Assembly (NCBI GenBank): GCA_002315555.1
Contig: DCHF01000029.1
Coordinates: 28,669 to 92,668 of the forward strand
Source of the DNA: Lachnospiraceae bacterium UBA1759
GTDB taxonomy: Bacteria > Bacillota > Clostridia > Lachnospirales > Lachnospiraceae
Reading direction: 5' to 3'
Length of the DNA: 64,000 nucleotides
Part shown: piece after piece, positions 59,584-64,000 of the stretch
Numbering within the stretch: the stretch's first letter is position 1
Layout: each line of letters starts with the position of its first letter
Program-made: the position numbers and the translations under genes
Notes under the pieces: model-generated
What the model saw: only the letters and a program-made list of their open reading frames with translations
What the model was told of the DNA's origin: nothing
Databases searched by the model: none

Positions 59584-60342
59584 TCACTTTCCGTCGCTGT
59601 ATGTCAGCCAAATCCTCATGCCACTTTTATCGGAAATTTCAATACCGTAAACAGGCGGTTTCATCTCGGATATCTTCTCGGGTGATATCTGATTGATCCC
59701 TAACGCATTTATCTCCTCAATGACTGCCTTGTTCTTTTCCAAATCGAATGACATTTTTACAGTCGTCTGAGAACCGTCATAATAATAAACCATCATGGCG
59801 CTGGTTTCCGGGCTGGCATTCGCCAAGAGCCCCACATCAGACTGAATGTCAGTCGCATCTTCCGGTACATACTTCACGAACTGATACCATTCGTTTTTCT
59901 TAATTCTGACATACATAATGCCATCCGTTTCAGTGCTTTTATACACCTCCATTCCCTTTTTCAAGTTCGTGCCTTCCAGTTCTTCATCCGGCCAATCTGA
60001 ATTGTCAACACTGGCCACTTCTCCGATCAGCGCTTTCGTCAAGGGGATCTGCGAAGTATATATTTTTCCTCCGGCTGGTATGTAAATATTGCCGGCGTAA
60101 TAGAATGACTGGATCATGATCGATCCATCAGGTGCAACCGGCCCCTCACCAGTCGGTCCACGAAACTCCGTATCATTCTCGAGAGATTCATACAGAGCTT
60201 CTTTCGAATCAAGCGTTTCAGACAAAGTCTCTTTCGAAATATCATCAGTTTCATGGGCACAGCCGCCCAGCACACTCAATAACACCACCACAATGGCAAC
60301 GCTCAGCATTCTTTTCATAGTCAAACCAACATCAACCTTCAT
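59584..60342 (-). CDS. Lipoprotein, N-terminal fragment
   Basis: A 252-residue lipoprotein. Lipobox LSVLGGC (Cys about 27) after a basic start and hydrophobic helix; the mature start is Ser/Thr/Glu-rich. It contains MIQSFYYAGNIYIPAGGKIY and a domain with IGEVASVDNSDWPDEELEGT and YVRIKKNEWYQFVKYV that recurs in the fragment at 58864-59091. ATG at 60342 follows AAGGAGG. The protein stops at TGA 59584-59586, while the frame continues for two more domains. The original product would be about 490 residues long. Function is unknown; such proteins occur next to surface proteases. Confidence 0.72.
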   Translation of the reverse strand: MKVDVGLTMKRMLSVAIVVVLLSVLGGCAHETDDISKETLSETLDSKEALYESLENDTEFRGPTGEGPVAPDGSIMIQSFYYAGNIYIPAGGKIYTSQIPLTKALIGEVASVDNSDWPDEELEGTNLKKGMEVYKSTETDGIMYVRIKKNEWYQFVKYVPEDATDIQSDVGLLANASPETSAMMVYYYDGSQTTVKMSFDLEKNKAVIEEINALGINQISPEKISEMKPPVYGIEISDKSGMRIWLTYSDGK

Positions 60343-60410
60343 ACAAATCCCTCCTTCCTGTTTATTTCGTATCACACCTTCGCCCCCTTTGTCAACTCTG
60401 TCATCGCCAT

Positions 60411-60477
60411 TCACAGCGTTTCCCCTTGGGAAGCCGCGGTTTATTCACAGCGTTTCCCCTTGGGAAGCCGCGGTTTA
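60411..60477 (-). repeat. Tandem pair of 34-bp hairpin repeats, locus 2
   Basis: Two identical 33-bp copies with 34-bp period (60411-60443 and 60445-60477): TCACAGCG, a TTCCC-CTT-GGGAA hairpin, and GCCGCGGTTTA. The flanks equal those at 12097-12163, but the stem differs on both arms together. It lies between the ThuA-gene terminator and the lipoprotein gene. Confidence 0.88.
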
Positions 60478-60480
60478 TGC

Positions 60481-60521
60481 AAAAGGCCCCCGCCTGCATT
60501 CACTCTGCAGACGAGGGCCTT
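60481..60521 (-). terminator. Terminator of the hydratase-ThuA unit
   Basis: Stem AAGGCCC / GGGCCTT with an inner CTGCA/TGCAG, followed by TTTTGC on the minus strand. It lies 18 bp after the ThuA-like stop. Confidence 0.82.
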
Positions 60522-60538
60522 CATTAACACTAATTCAA

Positions 60539-61255
60539 TTACTTCATCATCGGCTCCGGGAAATGACCCAACTGAATCTTTGCACAGTTCGGAGCATAGA
60601 CCCACTTTGCAGCATTGCAAAGGATCTTCTGCACTTCCGGCATGTGGTAGATCGGGTAGGTCTCATGACCCGGCTTGAAGTAAAAGATCTTACCGGCACC
60701 GCGGCGGAACGTGCAAGCGGAACGGAAGACTTCACCGCCGGTGAACCAGCTGATCATGACAACTTCATCCGGCTGCGGGATCATGAAGTGCTCGCCGTAG
60801 GTCTCTTCCTGCGGGATCACAACATTGGCGCCGATGCCTTCCATGATCGGATGACCCGGCATGATATTCCACATGATTTCCGTCTCGTCATTTTCTCTCC
60901 AGCGGAGGTTCTGAGACTCAGTACCCATCAGCTTGCGGAAGATCTTGGAAGCGTGTCCGGAGTGAAGAACAACAAGCCCCATACCCTGCATGACGCGCTG
61001 ATATACACGCTCAACAATTTCATCGGATACTTCATGATGCGCCATGTGGCCCCACCAGAAGAGGACATCGGTAGCGTCCAGCACTTCCTGCGTCAGGCCG
61101 TGCTCCGGCTCGTCCAGGGTAGCGGTGGAAACATCGTCAAAACCGTTTGCTACCAGGAAATCCTTAATGCAATTGTGAATACCGTTCGGGTAGACCTTCG
61201 CAACCTTCTCTTCAGATAACTCATGTCTGTACTCATTCCATACAGTGATCTTCAT
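60539..61255 (-). CDS. ThuA-like domain protein
   Basis: A 238-residue protein of the ThuA family (trehalose utilisation protein), with the glutamine-amidotransferase-like fold. Visible: MKITVWNEYRHE at the N-terminus, VLFWWGHMAHHEVSDEIVER, GLVVLHSGHASKIF where a nucleophile-elbow Ser/His occurs, and FTGGEVFRSACTFRRGAGKI. ThuA proteins take part in oxidation of disaccharides to 3-keto forms in some bacteria, but no sugar dehydrogenase is next to it here. It starts 18 bp after the hydratase with AAGGAG. Confidence 0.85.
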   Translation of the reverse strand: MKITVWNEYRHELSEEKVAKVYPNGIHNCIKDFLVANGFDDVSTATLDEPEHGLTQEVLDATDVLFWWGHMAHHEVSDEIVERVYQRVMQGMGLVVLHSGHASKIFRKLMGTESQNLRWRENDETEIMWNIMPGHPIMEGIGANVVIPQEETYGEHFMIPQPDEVVMISWFTGGEVFRSACTFRRGAGKIFYFKPGHETYPIYHMPEVQKILCNAAKWVYAPNCAKIQLGHFPEPMMK

Positions 61256-61273
61256 CGTTGTTCTCCTTAATTG

Positions 61274-63598
61274 TTATTTGTTTTTATTGTTATAGTTGAT
61301 CAGGCAGCCTTTGGCGATGATCTCGCGCTCTTCTGCCGTCATCTCATCAAGATGGAGCGGGAACGGAACCAGTTTGTTGTTCTCTACATCGACCACATAC
61401 GCAGTGATGTCGGACTTTGCTTCCTTAATGGCGCTCAGGATGCCCGGAACGTAGATGTAATCCAGGTTCTTGAAGGGCAGGTTCTCGCTGTCGATCCCCT
61501 CACCTAAACGGAAGGGGATCATGCCCCAGTTGATCAGGTTGGAACGATAACGCTTGGTTGCGTACTCCTTGGAGATGTTTGCCACACCGCCCAGTACGCG
61601 CTGGCAGGAAGCGGCCTGTTCACGGGCGGAACCATCGCCCGGCTTGGTCGCATAAATGGTAGAACCGATCAGGAAATTGTCATGATTCGTACCCGGGAAC
61701 GCAGCCTTAATGATGGAAATCATATGGCCGAATGCCGGATCCACCTGGCCCGGGCAGCCCAGTGAAGGATCGCCGGCAGCGCCCTTTGCGTGATTCGCAC
61801 GCAGGTCTTCCAGTTTCTTTACTTCCTTAGCACGCCCCACATACTCCGGATCCTTACGGCTCAGAGTGAACTCTGCGAGACCGAGCGGGTTGGAACGATA
61901 AGAAGAGGTCTCACCGGACGGAATCAGTTCATCGGTCGTGGTGACCGGATCATGGATCTCGGAAACCACACGCATGATCATGTTGTCCTTTAAGGGCTGC
62001 ATTTCCGGCCAGTCGACGATGTTCGGACCGCGCTTGATATCCGCATCCGGATCCGCCTTGCCGAAACCGTTGTATACGCGATTGTCGTAAATGCTGCCGT
62101 CAAAGTAATATTTCGGCTTGGAGAAGTTCACATCGAGGTCCGTTGCTGCGGTCAGGAAGCCCTTGTTGACAGCGGTTGCGGCGATGGAACGCGCATCCAT
62201 CAGTGCGACGGACGCAATCTGGCCGTTCTGGACCTTGGAGCCCTCACGGTTCGGGAAGTTACGGGTGGAGTGGCGGATGGACAGGCCGTTATTGGCCGGA
62301 ACATCGCCCGCGCCAAAGCACGGACCGCAGAATGCCGTACGAACAGTTGCGCCGGTCGCGATCATCTTCGCGATGCTGCCGTTCTTCAGGAGCTCCATGT
62401 AAACCGGCTGAGATGCCGGATAAATGCTTAAGGAGAATTCGTCACAACCGATGCTTCCGCCCGCCAGAATATCCGTGGCGTCGCACAGGTTCTCGAAACC
62501 ACCGCCCGCGCAGCCGGCGATGACGCCCTGTTCTACATACAGACGGCCGTTCTTGATCTTATCGACCAGTTTGAAATCGATCTTGTCGCCAAAGGAGATC
62601 TTTGCGCGCTCTTCGGTCTCATGCAGAATGTCTTCCAGATTCTCATACAGTTCGTGGATGCTGTAGGCATTGGACGGATGGAACGGCAGCGCGATCATGG
62701 AATCAAGCTCGGACAGGTCGATGTCAACCACGCCGTCGTAGTATGCACCGTCTTCCGGCTTCAGCTCCTTGTATGCCTCCGGACGCTTGTGCGTCTCGTA
62801 GAACTCTTCGACCTTCTCATCGGTCTCCCAGATGGAAGACAGGCAGGTGGTCTCCGTGGTCATAACGTCCACGCCGATACGGAAATCGACGGACAGATCC
62901 TTAATGGCCGGACCCACAAATTCCAGTACTTTATTCTTTACAAAACCATTGGCAAAAGTAGCACCGACCAGGGCAATTGCCACGTCCTGCGGACCAACGC
63001 CCTTCTTCGGGGTGCCGTGCAGGTAAACAGCGATGACTTCCGGACGGTCGATGTCATAGGTCTGACCCAACAGCTGCTTAACAAGCTCCGGACCGCCTTC
63101 ACCAACTGCCATGGTACCCAGCGCGCCGTAACGGGTGTGGGAGTCTGAACCCAGGACCATTCTTCCGCCGCCGGCAAGCACTTCACGTGCGTACTGATGA
63201 ATAACGGCAAGATGCGGCGGGACGTAGATTCCGCCGTATTTCTTTGCGCAAGTCAGGCCAAAGACGTGGTCATCTTCATTGATGGTGCCGCCGACCGCAC
63301 ATAAAGAGTTATGGCAGTTGGTCAGAACGTAGGGCATCGGGAACTCGGTGAGGCCGGATGCACGCGCCGTCTGGATGATACCGACATAAGTGATGTCGTG
63401 AGAGGCCATCGCATCAAACGTGATGTTCAGCTTCTTGTCATTGCCGGACTTGTTGTGTGCCATCATGATGCGGTAAGCCATCGTCTTCTTGACGTCGGCT
63501 TCCTTATCTGCGGCAAACTCCGGTGCGCCTTCATAGATCAGCGTGCCATTCTTATAAATGGCTCCGCCCTTATGAAGCTTGATCATTTTGTCATTCAT
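61274..63598 (-). CDS. Aconitase-family hydratase (YbhJ-like)
   Basis: A 774-residue iron-sulfur hydratase. Cluster cysteines are likely in LTNCHNSLCAVGG (or nearby), AGCAGGGFENL and TAFCGPCFGAGDVP. RMVLGSDSHTRYGALGTMAV and SIRHSTRNFPNREG are substrate-loop signatures. The swivelling domain is on the same chain. The sequence is closer to the E. coli YbhJ type than to AcnA/AcnB or to isopropylmalate isomerase, so citrate is not assured as substrate. It is co-transcribed with the ThuA-like gene. RBS GAGGAG. Confidence 0.85.
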   Translation of the reverse strand: MNDKMIKLHKGGAIYKNGTLIYEGAPEFAADKEADVKKTMAYRIMMAHNKSGNDKKLNITFDAMASHDITYVGIIQTARASGLTEFPMPYVLTNCHNSLCAVGGTINEDDHVFGLTCAKKYGGIYVPPHLAVIHQYAREVLAGGGRMVLGSDSHTRYGALGTMAVGEGGPELVKQLLGQTYDIDRPEVIAVYLHGTPKKGVGPQDVAIALVGATFANGFVKNKVLEFVGPAIKDLSVDFRIGVDVMTTETTCLSSIWETDEKVEEFYETHKRPEAYKELKPEDGAYYDGVVDIDLSELDSMIALPFHPSNAYSIHELYENLEDILHETEERAKISFGDKIDFKLVDKIKNGRLYVEQGVIAGCAGGGFENLCDATDILAGGSIGCDEFSLSIYPASQPVYMELLKNGSIAKMIATGATVRTAFCGPCFGAGDVPANNGLSIRHSTRNFPNREGSKVQNGQIASVALMDARSIAATAVNKGFLTAATDLDVNFSKPKYYFDGSIYDNRVYNGFGKADPDADIKRGPNIVDWPEMQPLKDNMIMRVVSEIHDPVTTTDELIPSGETSSYRSNPLGLAEFTLSRKDPEYVGRAKEVKKLEDLRANHAKGAAGDPSLGCPGQVDPAFGHMISIIKAAFPGTNHDNFLIGSTIYATKPGDGSAREQAASCQRVLGGVANISKEYATKRYRSNLINWGMIPFRLGEGIDSENLPFKNLDYIYVPGILSAIKEAKSDITAYVVDVENNKLVPFPLHLDEMTAEEREIIAKGCLINYNNKNK

Positions 63599-63722
63599 AA
63601 TGTTCTCCTCTTATATGTTAGTTCCTACCATAACTACCTAAGTATAATGTTCGGTACAATCAGGTTCTTTCTCTTTGAGCTTCAGAACTCGATCGTCTCG
63701 ATACAAAACCTCTGAGTTTATC

Positions 63723-64000
63723 TCAGACCTCGACCTCGCAGCCGTCATAGGTCATAATGAACCCTTCTTTTTCATACAGTTCGTGCGATTCCTCCCAATT
63801 GATGCACTTTCCGCCGTGAGAAAAATGATTTGCGACAGAAATACACCCCTCATTCAGGAAACCTTCCGTCTGCAAGCGTGCGCGAAGCGCCTTGTTCTGT
63901 CCCATGCACATATGGCCGTAATAATCGATGCTTTCCATCAGCCCCTCCGTGAAATCATATGAGATCACATCGAATCTGAAGCCTTTTTTGCGGAAACACT
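63723..64000 (-). CDS. C-terminal part of an MBL-fold hydrolase (truncated by window edge)
   Basis: The frame is open to the window edge and reads ...RKKGFRFDVISYDFTEG, so the true start is outside. At least 92 residues are seen. The block LNEGCISVANHFSHGGKCIN contains the metal-ligand HFSHGG pattern, and the end MTYDGCEVEV matches the C-terminal strand of metallo-beta-lactamase-fold hydrolases of the PhnP/Rv-type group. It is transcribed towards the hydratase gene, with 124 bp between them. Substrate cannot be named. Confidence 0.72.
   Translation of the reverse strand, partial: CFRKKGFRFDVISYDFTEGLMESIDYYGHMCMGQNKALRARLQTEGFLNEGCISVANHFSHGGKCINWEESHELYEKEGFIMTYDGCEVEV

Noticed and set aside
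57196..60342. Idea that UGA is recoded as Trp in this organism
   Set aside because: Many intact genes here (for example tatD, tadA, cvpA's neighbour) end at TGA and use TGG for Trp, so the in-frame TGAs are local lesions.

Overview
The window looks like a chromosomal segment from a Gram-positive anaerobe of the Clostridia, most likely a Lachnospiraceae relative. This rests on the long SRP RNA with an Alu domain, AddA/AddB instead of RecBCD, a folT gene behind a tetrahydrofolate riboswitch, DUF4358, TSCPD and DUF6382-type proteins, a Clostridia-style Tad pilus cluster, strong GGAGG ribosome sites and near-consensus sigma-A promoters. No phage, IS element or CRISPR array was seen. UGA is a normal stop here.

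Layout. 96-7106 (minus strand): SRP RNA, pfkA, then dnaX-ybaB-recR followed by a TPR protein with a dead-looking AAA module and a CvpA-like membrane protein. 7254-12780 (minus): an aromatic amino acid permease, then a SipW signal peptidase / TasA-like fibre protein operon with two more exported proteins. 13069-15102 (minus): tRNA-Met, and a THF-riboswitch operon carrying folT plus a barnase-type RNase and its barstar inhibitor. 15099-18732 (minus): pgi-tatD-rsmA-tadA. 18892-21613: a GH2 glycosidase diverging from a small P-loop protein. 21764-26186 (plus): argC-argJ-argB-argD. 26198-39847 (minus): addB-addA, rfbF, a wall-spanning surface protein, GH36 alpha-galactosidase, an FMN oxidoreductase and a GtrA flippase. 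40002-41329 (plus): TSCPD protein and murG. 41466-43006 (minus): HIT hydrolase and GH88. 43142-52492 (minus): a complete Tad (type IVc) pilus cluster, including a 54-residue Flp pilin. 52711-56646 (plus): DUF4358-MBOAT-DHHW polysaccharide O-acetylation genes and a LysR regulator. 56730-60342 (minus): an AT-richer island of lipoprotein and serine-protease genes carrying several in-frame stops. 60539-64000 (minus): a ThuA-like protein, an aconitase-family hydratase and the end of an MBL-fold hydrolase.

Much of the accessory content acts at the cell surface: fibre secretion, pilus, O-acetylation, surface proteins and glycosidases. The observations most worth following are the barnase/barstar pair translationally coupled to folT under a THF riboswitch, a tandem 34-bp hairpin repeat present at two distant loci with covarying stems, a 42-bp repeat array in front of the pilin gene, and the stop-riddled lipoprotein/protease island.
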